Shown: piece by piece, positions 13,361 through 13,395 of the stretch
Numbering within the stretch: position 1 is the stretch's first letter
Layout of the letters: every line of letters starts with the position of its first letter
Source of the DNA: Pseudobdellovibrio sp.
Lineage (GTDB): Bacteria; Bdellovibrionota; Bdellovibrionia; Bdellovibrionales; Bdellovibrionaceae
Length of the DNA stretch: 13,395 bases
Direction of reading: 5' to 3'
NCBI GenBank assembly: GCA_025449725.1
Contig: JANWIU010000129.1
Span: 1 to 13,395, forward strand
Made by a program: the position numbers and the translations under genes
Notes under the pieces: model-generated
The model's input: only the letters and a program-made list of their open reading frames with translations
What the model was told of the DNA's origin: nothing
Database searches by the model: none

Positions 13361-13395
13361 ATGGCTAAAATGACGTTTATCAAAAGTGCTGTAAA
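13361..13395 (+). CDS. Start of an unidentified gene cut by the right edge
   Basis: An ATG with AGG 8 bases upstream opens a frame that stays open to the window end, encoding MAKMTFIKSAV and one more partial codon run. It is divergent from the FHA regulator with 151 bases between starts. About 11 residues are too few to identify. The Shine-Dalgarno and the otherwise gene-free space favour a real start. Confidence 0.45.
   Translation, partial: MAKMTFIKSAV

Overview
The window looks like ordinary chromosome of a predatory-type bacterium of the Bdellovibrionota, a Bdellovibrio or Pseudobdellovibrio relative. This is inferred from moderate GC (mid-40s percent by eye), small secreted cysteine proteins, an OmpA-family protein beside enolase, a FliL homologue, and a sigma-54 activator carrying an FHA domain. 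No database could be searched, so the taxonomic call is a judgement. I see no tRNA, rRNA, CRISPR array, insertion sequence or prophage.

Left part (1-2589). The tail of an unidentified gene leads into two adjacent secreted proteins that share a four-cysteine C-terminal domain I cannot name. The first also has an SH3-like module and a long proline-rich stalk. The second has only the shared domain, behind a TonB-box-like motif. A small secreted four-cysteine protein is convergent to them with a 3-base gap.

Middle part (2750-10315), all on the plus strand. A protein resembling a sensor histidine kinase that has lost its phosphoacceptor and ATPase parts is translationally coupled to enolase (eno). 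Then come an OmpA-family outer-membrane protein with two copies of a ~98-residue unnamed domain, an FtsB/DivIC-type division protein, a 76-residue unknown protein, and DNA polymerase I (polA) whose proofreading domain appears inactive. The set combines glycolysis, envelope and division, and replication functions.

Right part (10353-13395). A proline-rich lipoprotein with a BamE/SmpA-like C-terminus is divergent from a FliL-like protein with a long cytoplasmic N-terminus. The latter converges on an FHA/AAA+/Fis sigma-54 activator, and a last gene starts at the right edge.

The most interesting cross-cutting signal is that most genes heading a transcription unit lack a usable Shine-Dalgarno sequence and instead have a promoter-like -10 element 6-8 bases before the start codon (starts 2750, 5038, 7044, 7449, 7706, 11126 and, on the minus strand, 11078). 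Several also have a -35-like hexamer 15-17 bases further up. Genes inside operons, and a few others, have clear Shine-Dalgarno sequences (113, 3731, 13209 minus). This suggests leaderless mRNAs are common in this organism.
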